From Chloroflexaceae bacterium (lineage in GTDB: Bacteria > Chloroflexota > Chloroflexia > Chloroflexales > Chloroflexaceae), in the NCBI GenBank assembly GCA_026417815.1, contig JAOACN010000087.1, forward strand, positions 1-8,367: DNA of 8,367 nt. The letters are read 5' to 3'. Positions 1-5,549 of this stretch are shown here, one piece after another; positions within the stretch are counted from its first letter, which is position 1; the number at the start of each line of letters is the position of its first letter. The notes beneath the pieces were generated by a model that did not search any database, had not been told where the DNA came from, and saw nothing but the letters and a program-made list of their open reading frames with translations. The translations under genes and the position numbers were made by a program.

Positions 1-1
1 G

Positions 2-90
2 CCCCCGTACGGCCGCAGCGCGCTGCGGCCTTCACACCCCCGCAGCCCCCGCATGGCCGCAGCGCGCCGCGGCCCTACACACCCCCGCAG
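2..90. repeat. 44/45-bp tandem duplication with a GC palindrome in each unit
   Basis: Positions 2-45 and 46-90 are two adjacent copies of one unit. Each runs CCCCCG, four variable bases, a palindromic core (11-30 and 55-74), a short YTACAC-like stretch and ACCCCCGCAG. The first core, GGCCGCAGCGCGCTGCGGCC, is a perfect 20-bp palindrome; the second has one change (T to C at 68). The same core recurs at 3081-3099 and, variant, at 7768-7787, so this is a local duplication of a dispersed family. No coding function is seen. Confidence 0.75.
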
Positions 91-130
91 GGCGCACTGA
101 CGCCTTCGCCAACTTTGGGCAAGGGAATTT

Positions 131-153
131 CTGGGAGAACATGGCCCTCCCGG
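131..153 (-). repeat. Diverged copy of the intergenic 23-nt hairpin repeat
   Basis: Read on the minus strand this is a 10-nt arm, a CAT loop and a 10-nt arm, with one mismatch and two G-T pairs. It aligns with the hairpin at 1722-1744: both contain GGGAGGGCCAyG and end in CTCCCAGAAA. The 22 nt preceding it in minus-strand order (175 down to 154) also end in CAGGGAGGG, as in the 1700-1721 spacer. The GGGGAAACC palindrome expected next is not recognisable, so this looks like a partial or decayed copy. Confidence 0.55.
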
Positions 154-226
154 ACCCTCCCTGTCCAGGGCCGCGGTTCCAACGGGCTGCGCTCTCCCGG
201 ACCCTCCCGTGTGCCGCCGCGGTTCG
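147..226. repeat. Degenerate direct repeat with 47-bp period
   Basis: CTCCCGGACCCTCCC occurs at 147-161 and again at 194-208. Each copy is followed at the same distance by CCGCGGTTC (171-179 and 218-226), with a diverged middle. The first copy overlaps the hairpin repeat at 131-153. It occupies the gap upstream of the glycosyltransferase gene and has no visible coding role. Confidence 0.6.
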
Positions 227-237
227 CCCTGGCCTTG

Positions 238-246
238 TGGTATTAT
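238..246 (+). promoter_or_regulatory. Candidate extended -10 promoter for the glycosyltransferase gene
   Basis: TGG-TATTAT matches an extended -10 element (TGn plus a hexamer five of six like TATAAT). No convincing -35 box is seen, which extended -10 promoters tolerate. A normal distance from the hexamer puts the transcription start at 252-254, essentially on the A of ATG 254, implying a leaderless message. Confidence 0.35.
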
Positions 247-253
247 GCAGCTT

Positions 254-1567
254 ATGAATGTCGCACCCGCGTTGAACGCCCGGCCGATCCGCGTGGCGAT
301 GCTGGCCCGCGTGGTTTTTCCGCTGCACGGCTATGGGGGGATCGAACGTCACGTCTACCATCTGGTGACCCACCTGACGCGCCTCGGCGCCGCGGTGACG
401 CTGTACGTGCAGTCGGCCGACCCGCGCCGCCAGACCGCCGATGACGAGGCCACGCGCGCCGTGACGCAGGGGCTGCACGGTCTCATCCAGTTGCGCTACG
501 ACCATACCTCCCCATGGTTGCCGCCCAACGGGATCGCCGGTCGCCAGATCAACTATCCCTGGTATTCCTGGCAACTCGGCTGCGCCGTCGCCCACGCCGC
601 CCGCCAGGGGGTCTACGATGTGGTCCACAGTCAGGGCCTCTGCGCGACCGGCTATGGCTTCATTCGCGCCCGTGATCCGCTGCTGCGCGCTCTGCCCTTC
701 GTCGCCAATCCCCACGGCATGGAGGAGTTTCGCACCCCCGACCGGCGCAAGTGGCTGGCCTACGCGCCCTTCCGCGCCCTCTACGCCTACGGCCATCGCC
801 AGGCCGATCGGGTCATCGCCACCGACGCCTGTACCCGCGACGATTTGCCGCGCTACCTCGGCGTGGATCCGCGTCGCGTCACGGTGATCCCCTCCGCGAT
901 CGATGTGGATGAGTGTCTTGGTTATGTCAAACCTGAGGTGCGGGCGCGCCTGCGCGAGGGCTGGAACCTGGATGCGGCCGATCCGATCCTGCTCAGTGTG
1001 GGACGCCTGGAACGCAATAAGGGGTTCCACGTCCTGATCGCGGCCCTGGCCCGCCTGCGGGCCGAACTGCCCCCCCGCTGGCGCTGGCTGCTGGTCGGCA
1101 ATGGCAAGGAGCGCGCGGCGCTGGAGCGCCAGGCATGGCAGGCCGGGATCGCCGGGCACATCGTCTTCGTCGGGCGCCTCGACGATGCGGAGTTGCACAG
1201 TCTCTACGAAGAGGTCGATCTGGTGATCCACCCGACCCTGTACGAAGGCTCAAGTCTGGTCACGCTGGAGGCGATGATCCACCGCAAGCCGCTGGTGGCC
1301 TCGGCCAGCGGCGGTATTCCCGACAAGGTCTTCGATGGGCGCAACGGCTACCTGGCGCGCCCTGGCGATGAGGAGGACCTGGCGGCGAAGGTGCGCCTGG
1401 CCCTTCAGGCGCGCGCACGCTGGCCCGCCTGGGGCGAGGAGAGCGCGCGCCTTGTTCGCTCGACCTTCGCCTGGCCGGTGGTTGCCCGTCAGACGCTCGC
1501 GCTGTATCAGGAAATGCGGCAATCCAGGCTCCACGATCCGAAATGGTATAGGTCCCCAGCCGCATAA
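254..1567 (+). CDS. Glycosyltransferase family 4 (GT-B fold)
   Basis: This is probably a retaining GT4 enzyme that moves a sugar from a nucleotide-sugar donor to a glycan or lipid acceptor on the cytoplasmic side; the substrate cannot be told from sequence. Numbered from ATG 254 (437 aa), it shows the N-terminal glycine loop GYGGIERHV (26-34), DVVHSQG (122-128), NPHGMEEF (152-159), VIPSAID (211-217), the donor-domain start SVGRLERNKG (248-257), GNG (282-284) and the EX7E motif in YEGSSLVTLEA (E331 and E339), then SASGGIPD (350-357). The length is normal for GT4. Possible starts are ATG 209, 245 and 254. None has a clear Shine-Dalgarno sequence. I chose 254 because ATG 245 overlaps a likely -10 element and only 254 fits the resulting transcript. 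There is no sugar-biosynthesis gene cluster around it, so it may act alone. The family is near certain; the start is not. Confidence 0.93.
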   Translation: MNVAPALNARPIRVAMLARVVFPLHGYGGIERHVYHLVTHLTRLGAAVTLYVQSADPRRQTADDEATRAVTQGLHGLIQLRYDHTSPWLPPNGIAGRQINYPWYSWQLGCAVAHAARQGVYDVVHSQGLCATGYGFIRARDPLLRALPFVANPHGMEEFRTPDRRKWLAYAPFRALYAYGHRQADRVIATDACTRDDLPRYLGVDPRRVTVIPSAIDVDECLGYVKPEVRARLREGWNLDAADPILLSVGRLERNKGFHVLIAALARLRAELPPRWRWLLVGNGKERAALERQAWQAGIAGHIVFVGRLDDAELHSLYEEVDLVIHPTLYEGSSLVTLEAMIHRKPLVASASGGIPDKVFDGRNGYLARPGDEEDLAAKVRLALQARARWPAWGEESARLVRSTFAWPVVARQTLALYQEMRQSRLHDPKWYRSPAA

Positions 1568-1605
1568 CTCTACGTTGTCACATGCCGCGGCTTCCGCCGG
1601 GAGGA

Positions 1606-1636
1606 GGTTGCGGAGGGGTGCAACCCCTCCGCAACC
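1606..1636. repeat. 13-bp perfect hairpin downstream of the glycosyltransferase
   Basis: GGTTGCGGAGGGG (1606-1618) and CCCCTCCGCAACC (1624-1636) are perfectly complementary around TGCAA. It starts 38 nt after the stop codon, so it could end or stabilise the transcript, but no T-run follows and an intrinsic terminator is not supported. The core CGGAGGGG/CCCCTCCG recurs at 5495-5515 with a different closing pair. Confidence 0.6.
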
Positions 1637-1678
1637 CCCGCCAGCGGCAAAGTGACAAAAGATAACTCCTGTGGAGAA

Positions 1679-1744
1679 GTGGGGAAACCCGGTTTCCCCA
1701 CGCCCGTCCCTCAGGGAGGGGCTGGGAGGGCCACGCCCTCCCAG
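1679..1744 (+). repeat. Composite palindrome-plus-hairpin intergenic element, copy A
   Basis: It has two parts. First is a palindrome with 11-bp arms around a single C (1679-1701, core GGGGAAACCCGGTTTCCCC at 1681-1699). After 22 nt (1700-1721, itself containing TCCCTCAGGGA) comes a perfect 10-bp-arm hairpin with loop CAC (1722-1744), followed by AAAAGG. The same order and the same 22-nt spacing occur at 3616-3687 and, on the minus strand, at 7064-7128. A short hairpin, CGGATA/TATCCG (1753-1771), follows. No reading frame is convincing here; function unknown. Confidence 0.75.
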
Positions 1745-1793
1745 AAAAGGATCGGATAACCACAGTATCCGGATAGGCTCTAAACGGGGGTGC

Positions 1794-1812
1794 GGGGAAA
1801 CCTGGTTTCCCC
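1794..1812. repeat. Solitary GGGGAAACC-T-GGTTTCCCC palindrome
   Basis: A perfect palindrome with 9-bp arms around one T, of the same sequence as the first half of the composite elements but without the second hairpin. It ends 9 bp before the -35 box of the next gene's promoter, so it could influence that promoter, for example as a protein-binding site. Confidence 0.65.
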
Positions 1813-1821
1813 ATTGAAGTA

Positions 1822-1850
1822 TTGACACCCTGCCTCTCCATCGCTACCAT
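1822..1850 (+). promoter_or_regulatory. Sigma70-type promoter of the yvcK-like gene
   Basis: A consensus -35 box TTGACA (1822-1827) and -10 box TACCAT (1845-1850) are separated by exactly 17 bp. The predicted start near 1857 gives a leader of about 46 nt to ATG 1903, whose ribosome binding site GGAG lies at 1894-1897. The promoter covers the TTG at 1822, which argues against using that codon as a translation start. Confidence 0.65.
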
Positions 1851-1902
1851 ACCCTGTGAACTTGCCCGCATTGCGCCGCTCCTTCGCTCCAGCGGAGATC
1901 CT

Positions 1903-2937
1903 ATGAACCTCAGCGACTCACCCGCTTCCATGCCCAGACTCGTCGCCATCGGTGGCGGGGGTGGCGTCAGCCAGGTGCTCCTGGGGGCGCGGCCCTACTT
2001 CGGCGCCCTCACGGCGGCGATTGCGGTAACCGATACCGGGCGCAGCACCGGTACCGCCCGCGCGATTGCCGATATGCCCGCACCCGGCGATGTTCGCAAT
2101 ACCCTGGCGGCCCTCGCCCGCGATCCTGACTCGTTGCTCGCCCGCCTGATGCAGCACCGCCTGCGTTCGCCGGCCGTGCCCGTGCTCGATGGGATGGCCT
2201 TCGGCAACCTCCTCATTGCCGCCCTTACCCAGATGACCGGGGATTTCGCCGAAGCCGTCGAGGCGGCCAGTCTCATGCTCGATTGCACCGCCCGTATCCT
2301 GCCGATCTCCACTGTCAATACCCACCTCTGCGCCGAACTCGAAGATGGCAGCGTGGCCGAGAACGAACTGGCCGTGCGGGCCCTCAACAAGGCGCCGATC
2401 AGCCGCATCTACCTCAGTACGCCCCGCGCCCCCGCCAATCCCGCTGTCATCCAGGCCATCCTCCAGGCCGATGTGGTGACCATTGGCCCGGGTAGCTTCT
2501 TTACCTCGGTCCTGGCAACCTTGCTCTTCGATCACGTTGGCGAGGCCCTGCGCCAGACACCGGCAACGGTCGTGTTTATCTGCAATACCACCACCCAGCC
2601 CGGCCAGACCGACGGATTTACCGTTGCCGACCACGTGCGTCACCTGGTCAATCTGCTCGGGCCGGGTGTGCTTGATGTCGCCCTGATCAACCGCAGCGAC
2701 CAGATCGACCCGCGCGTCATCGCTGAGTACGCCGCCGAGGGATTGCATGTCCTCGAGCCCACCGAGGCCGATCTGGAGCAGATCGGCAGGCTTGGGGTGC
2801 GCCCGCTGGTGCGTAACCTGGCCGAGACCAGTGAGGGGAAACGCACCCTCTGGAACAAACAGGATACCATTCGCCACGACCCTACCCTGATCGGCCTGGC
2901 CCTGTGGAAGATCGCCCTTGATCGGGAGGGGATGTGA
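1903..2937 (+). CDS. YvcK/CofD-family protein (gluconeogenesis factor type)
   Basis: The protein has the CofD-type Rossmann-like fold. YvcK proteins bind UDP-sugars and are needed for growth on gluconeogenic carbon and for normal cell-wall synthesis in Bacillus; CofD itself transfers phospholactate in coenzyme F420 synthesis. In this 344-aa product I see VAIGGGGGVS (14-23), TDTGRSTG (43-50), PGDVRNTLAALA (61-72), GMAFGNLLIAAL (97-108), HLCAELEDG (141-149), GPGSFFTSVL (195-204) and CNTTTQPGQTDGFTVADHV (227-245). The last motif is typical of YvcK rather than CofD. The loop reads TDTGRSTG where YvcK usually has a DDGGSSG-like sequence. ATG 1903 is chosen over TTG 1822 because it has GGAG at a 5-nt spacing and lies downstream of a strong promoter. 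It stands alone, without the rapZ and whiA neighbours seen in Firmicutes and Actinobacteria. Confidence 0.88.
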   Translation: MNLSDSPASMPRLVAIGGGGGVSQVLLGARPYFGALTAAIAVTDTGRSTGTARAIADMPAPGDVRNTLAALARDPDSLLARLMQHRLRSPAVPVLDGMAFGNLLIAALTQMTGDFAEAVEAASLMLDCTARILPISTVNTHLCAELEDGSVAENELAVRALNKAPISRIYLSTPRAPANPAVIQAILQADVVTIGPGSFFTSVLATLLFDHVGEALRQTPATVVFICNTTTQPGQTDGFTVADHVRHLVNLLGPGVLDVALINRSDQIDPRVIAEYAAEGLHVLEPTEADLEQIGRLGVRPLVRNLAETSEGKRTLWNKQDTIRHDPTLIGLALWKIALDREGM

Positions 2938-2944
2938 GGGGTGT

Positions 2945-2984
2945 GGAGGTGGGGAGGTGGGGAGGTGGGGAGGTGGGGAGGTGG
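2945..2984. repeat. Minisatellite, five perfect copies of GGAGGTGG
   Basis: Five identical 8-bp units run head to tail, starting 7 nt after the stop codon of the yvcK-like gene and ending in a hairpin. The G-tracts (GG and GGGG) on the plus strand could form G-quadruplexes. Perfect identity suggests recent slippage and a copy number that may vary between strains. Confidence 0.9.
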
Positions 2985-3006
2985 GAAACCGGGTTTCTCC
3001 ACCTCC
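2977..3006. repeat. Imperfect hairpin containing a GGGAAACC/GGTTTC palindrome
   Basis: The left arm GGAGGTGGGAAACC (2977-2990) pairs with GGTTTCTCCACCTCC (2992-3006) with one bulged base. Its centre is a variant of the dispersed GGGGAAACC palindrome, and its left arm is the last unit of the 8-bp repeat. It lies between two convergent genes and could stall transcription from either side, but no T-run supports an intrinsic terminator. Confidence 0.6.
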
Positions 3007-3070
3007 CTCCAGCCAGCCATGTTTACGTCAGGCCACATGCGCGGGGCGCACAACGCCGCGATGAAAACCG

Positions 3071-3100
3071 GCCCCCGTACGGCCGCAGCGCGCTGCGGCT
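3071..3100 (+). repeat. Dispersed GCAGCGCGCTGC palindrome repeat
   Basis: Bases 3071-3099 are identical to bases 1-29 of the window. The centre, GCCGCAGCGCGCTGCGGC (3082-3099), is a perfect palindrome preceded by CCCGTAC. It sits 19 bp past the stop codon of the MIP18-family gene, in the convergent gap. Confidence 0.85.
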
Positions 3101-3118
3101 ACCCGCCTATTTTAGAGC

Positions 3119-3436
3119 CTAGAAAAAACCCAGTTCCTCACGCGCCTCTTCGCTCATCAGGCTGGGGTTCCAGAAGGGCGTCCACACCAGGTTGATGCGC
3201 ACGTCCTCGAGATTCTTGAAGACCTCCTGGAGGGCCAGCACCTCGCGCCGGGCCTGGTCGAGGATCTGCGGCCCGGCGGGACACGCCGGCGTGGTCAGGG
3301 TCATGTCAATGTCTACCACGCGCCCTTCGTCCAGCACATCAATGCGGTAGACCAGCCCCAGGTTGACAATATCCAGCCCGATCTCGGGATCGACGACGTT
3401 CTTGAGCGCGGCGCGCACCATCTCTTCAGTGACCAT
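3119..3436 (-). CDS. MIP18/DUF59-family iron-sulfur assembly factor
   Basis: The 105-aa protein is a single MIP18 (DUF59) domain, the family of SufT, PaaD and eukaryotic MIP18, which help mature iron-sulfur proteins. The diagnostic DPEIGLDIVNLGLVY (17-31) is present, as is TTPACPAGPQI with the conserved cysteine in the position common to metal-handling members. The start has GAGGAA (3441-3446, complement) 4 nt before ATG, a good ribosome binding site. The C terminus, with the aromatic stretch NLVWTPFWNPSLM, is normal for the family. It is not next to suf or paa genes, so its client is unknown. It is divergent from the AspT-like transporter and convergent with the yvcK-like gene, so it is probably monocistronic. 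Confidence 0.9.
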   Translation of the reverse strand: MVTEEMVRAALKNVVDPEIGLDIVNLGLVYRIDVLDEGRVVDIDMTLTTPACPAGPQILDQARREVLALQEVFKNLEDVRINLVWTPFWNPSLMSEEAREELGFF

Positions 3437-3538
3437 CGGGTTCCTCGATTTCTATTCGGCGTGACCGGCGTTGGAACCAGGCAGGCCGAGCCGGCCAGGG
3501 CCCACCGCCCCCCTTTCGCCCTTTTCCGGCCACACTTG

Positions 3539-3571
3539 TTGCGCTATCAACCGATACGGGTATGATACCAT
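3539..3571 (+). promoter_or_regulatory. Candidate promoter region for the AspT-like transporter, possibly bidirectional
   Basis: TTGCGC (3539-3544) and TATGAT (3561-3566) are 16 bp apart on the plus strand. The -10 box lies in the small palindrome GGTAT-G-ATACC (3559-3569), which reads TATCAT on the minus strand and so could also serve the divergent MIP18-family gene or bind a regulator. This is an AT-richer patch in an otherwise GC-rich gap. Confidence 0.4.
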
Positions 3572-3615
3572 AGCTCCGGGGGGCCGTGCCTCCGCTGGCT
3601 GCCCGGGTTCGCGAG

Positions 3616-3687
3616 AGGGGTGTGGGGAAACCTGGTTTCCCCACACCCCTGCCCATGAGAAAGTCTGGGCGGGCTTTGCCCTCGCAG
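3616..3687 (+). repeat. Composite palindrome-plus-hairpin intergenic element, copy D
   Basis: It begins with a perfect palindrome of 17-bp arms around one T (3616-3650; core GGGGAAACC-T-GGTTTCCCC at 3624-3642). Exactly 22 nt after the core comes a 23-nt hairpin with 10-nt arms and a TTT loop (3665-3687, two mismatches). Order and spacing equal copy A. It lies between the candidate promoter and the transporter start, so it would be transcribed as part of the 5' leader and could affect expression. Confidence 0.75.
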
Positions 3688-3697
3688 GAACACCCCT

Positions 3698-3712
3698 ATG
3701 CCCGTGGATTGA
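3698..3712 (+). other. Four-codon mini-ORF in the transporter leader
   Basis: ATG CCC GTG GAT TGA starts 8 nt after the best Shine-Dalgarno-like sequence of the leader (AGGAA, 3686-3690). It stops 4 nt before the transporter ATG at 3717, in a different frame. Translating it could feed ribosomes to the transporter start, which has only a weak site of its own. It may be chance. Confidence 0.25.
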
Positions 3713-3716
3713 GTCA

Positions 3717-5357
3717 ATGATAACCCTGTTGATCAATAACCCGCTCCTGCTGCTGTTCCTGGTGTCGGCCATTGGCTACGTGCTGGGCCGCGTCCAGATC
3801 GGCGGCGTGAGTCTCGGCGTCGCCGCCGTGCTCTTCGTGGGCCTGGCCTTCGGTGCCCTCGACCCGAACCTGAAGCTCCCCGACACCCTCTACCAGCTCG
3901 GCCTGGTCCTGTTTGTCTACACCATCGGGTTGAGCAGTGGCCCCGGCTTCTTCGCCTCACTGCAGCGCAAGGGGCTGCGCGACAACCTGCTCGTGCTCGG
4001 GGTGTTGCTCCTCGCCACCGCGCTGACCGTCGTGGCGCATCTGGCGATTGGCGCCAGCCCGCCGATTACCGCCGGGATGTTTGCCGGCAGTCTGACCAAC
4101 ACGCCGGCCCTGGCGAGTGTTATCGAACAACTCAGGCGCAACGCCGGCGACGGGTTGAGTGACGCCGTCCTTGCCGGCCCGGTCGTCGGGTACTCGGTCA
4201 CCTACCCCATGGGCGTGCTGGGCATGATCCTGGCGATCTACTTCTTGCAGCGTCTCTGGCGGGTTGACTATGCCGCCGAGGCGCGCTCCTCGCCCGAACT
4301 GAGTCTGGGGGTCGAGAACCTGGTCAACCGCACCGTGCGCGTGACCCGCCCCGATATGGACGGCCGGAACCTCGGCGAACTGGTGCGGACCAACCGCTGG
4401 GACGTGGTCTTCAGCCGCCTGCAGCACGACGGGCACGTGAGCATCGCCACCAGCGACGCCTATCTCCGGCTCAACGACCTGGTGAGTGTCATCGGCACGC
4501 CCGAAGAGGTCGAGCGCGTCGTGGCGACCCTGGGCGAGCCGGCCCCCGAACCGCTGGAACTGGACCGGCACACGCTTGACTTCCGGCGCGTCTTCGTGTC
4601 GAACCCCGAGGTGGCGGGCAAGCGCCTGCGCGATCTGGACCTGCCGCGCACCCAGGGGGCCATCATCACCCGGCTGCGGCGCGGCGATGCGGATATTCTG
4701 CCCCACGGCGACACGGTGCTCGAACTCGGCGACCGGGTGCGCGTGGTGACCCGGCGCGAGAACCTGGACAATGTCAGCAAGTACTTCGGCGACTCGTACC
4801 GGCGTCTCTCCGAGATCGACGTGGTCTCCCTGGGCCTGGGGATGGCCATCGGGCTACTGGTGGGGATGATCCCCTTTCCGCTGCCCGGGGGCGGCGCGTT
4901 TACCCTGGGCTTTGCCGGCGGGCCGCTGATTGTCGCCCTGCTCCTCGGCTGGCTGGAACGCACGGGACCGATTGTCTGGAGCCTGCCCTACAGCGCCAAT
5001 CTGACCCTGCGCCAGGTCGGGTTGACGCTCTTTCTGGCGGGGGTGGGGCTGCGTTCGGGCTACAGCTTCGTGAGCACCCTGGCCGAAGGGGGCGGGCTGG
5101 CGATCTTCGTTGCTGGCGCCCTGATCACCGCCGTGTCCGCCGTGACGCTGCTCTTCGTGGGGTACCGGCTGCTCAAGATCCCCATGGGGCTGTGCATCGG
5201 CCTCCTGGCGGGGATGCAGACCCAGCCGGCCGTGCTGGCCTTCGCCAGCGAGCAGACCCGCAACGATATGCCCAATATCGGCTACACCACCGTCTACCCG
5301 CTGGCGACTATTGCCAAAATTGTTCTGGCCCAGGGGCTGGTGGTGCTGTTACGGTAA
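3717..5357 (+). CDS. AspT/YidE-family membrane transporter with two RCK_C domains
   Basis: This is a 546-aa inner-membrane protein of the aspartate:alanine exchanger family (AspT; E. coli YidE and YbjL), close to the usual length of about 550 aa. Two membrane halves of several hydrophobic segments (about 8-182 and 365-546) flank a soluble part with two TrkA_C/RCK_C-like domains (about 200-272 and 283-352), which in related transporters sense ligands. Each half has the family's signature: AGSLTNTPALASV (123-135) and AGMQTQPAVLAFA (498-510). The substrate cannot be named; AspT exchanges aspartate and alanine, but most family members are uncharacterised. ATG 3717 is preferred because the 82 codons further upstream in frame run through the promoter and the palindromic repeat, and do not resemble the family. 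Confidence 0.9.
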   Translation: MITLLINNPLLLLFLVSAIGYVLGRVQIGGVSLGVAAVLFVGLAFGALDPNLKLPDTLYQLGLVLFVYTIGLSSGPGFFASLQRKGLRDNLLVLGVLLLATALTVVAHLAIGASPPITAGMFAGSLTNTPALASVIEQLRRNAGDGLSDAVLAGPVVGYSVTYPMGVLGMILAIYFLQRLWRVDYAAEARSSPELSLGVENLVNRTVRVTRPDMDGRNLGELVRTNRWDVVFSRLQHDGHVSIATSDAYLRLNDLVSVIGTPEEVERVVATLGEPAPEPLELDRHTLDFRRVFVSNPEVAGKRLRDLDLPRTQGAIITRLRRGDADILPHGDTVLELGDRVRVVTRRENLDNVSKYFGDSYRRLSEIDVVSLGLGMAIGLLVGMIPFPLPGGGAFTLGFAGGPLIVALLLGWLERTGPIVWSLPYSANLTLRQVGLTLFLAGVGLRSGYSFVSTLAEGGGLAIFVAGALITAVSAVTLLFVGYRLLKIPMGLCIGLLAGMQTQPAVLAFASEQTRNDMPNIGYTTVYPLATIAKIVLAQGLVVLLR

Positions 5358-5404
5358 GGGGAAAAACATGAGGGAAATCGGGTTGGCCCCACGTATCTCT
5401 AATA

Positions 5405-5547
5405 CTACAACGAGCCTTCGTCTCGGCGGGGGTAGCGAGAGCCCGCGGCCCCCGTTCCGATGCGGCGCGGCGAAGCCGCGCCGGAACGGGCCCTCGGAGG
5501 GGCTGCGCCCCTCCGAGCCTCCCCTACCATGAGAAGGCTCGTTGTAG
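5405..5547. mobile_element. MITE-like 143-bp element with 15-bp terminal inverted repeats
   Basis: The ends CTACAACGAGCCTTC (5405-5419) and GAAGGCTCGTTGTAG (5533-5547) are perfect inverted repeats. They are flanked by CTCTAATA (5397-5404) and CACTAATA (5548-5555), a seven-of-eight match resembling a target duplication. Inside are nested hairpins: CCCGTTCC/GGAACGGG (5451-5458 and 5483-5490) enclosing a stem with GAA loop (5463-5483), and an 11-bp stem with TGC loop (5493-5517). There is no room for a transposase, so any movement would be in trans. The right flank includes the moeZ-like stop codon. It may also end transcription from both converging genes. Confidence 0.55.
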
Positions 5548-5549
5548 CA

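Noticed and set aside
32..1231. 399-codon open frame on the minus strand
   Set aside because: It is antisense to the glycosyltransferase, whose motifs are unambiguous; the minus-strand translation has no recognisable domain and reflects GC-rich codon bias.
1722..1747. Intrinsic terminator at the hairpin followed by AAAA
   Set aside because: A terminator for the plus strand needs T after the stem, and for the minus strand A before it on the plus strand; neither is present.
1822..1902. TTG start giving 27 extra residues on the YvcK-like protein
   Set aside because: The TTG is part of a consensus TTGACA -35 box with a matching -10; ATG 1903 has a good ribosome binding site.
1918..2877. 319-codon open frame on the minus strand
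   Set aside because: Shadow of the yvcK-like gene, which has a promoter, a ribosome binding site and family motifs.
2945..2984. CRISPR-like array
   Set aside because: Units are 8 bp, contiguous and without spacers; this is a minisatellite.
3471..3716. 82-codon N-terminal extension of the transporter
   Set aside because: It runs through the candidate promoter and the composite palindromic repeat, and the translation is low-complexity and unlike the family's N terminus, which begins at MITLLINNPL.
3957..4706. 249-codon open frame on the minus strand
   Set aside because: Lies wholly antisense to the AspT-like transporter; no family likeness.
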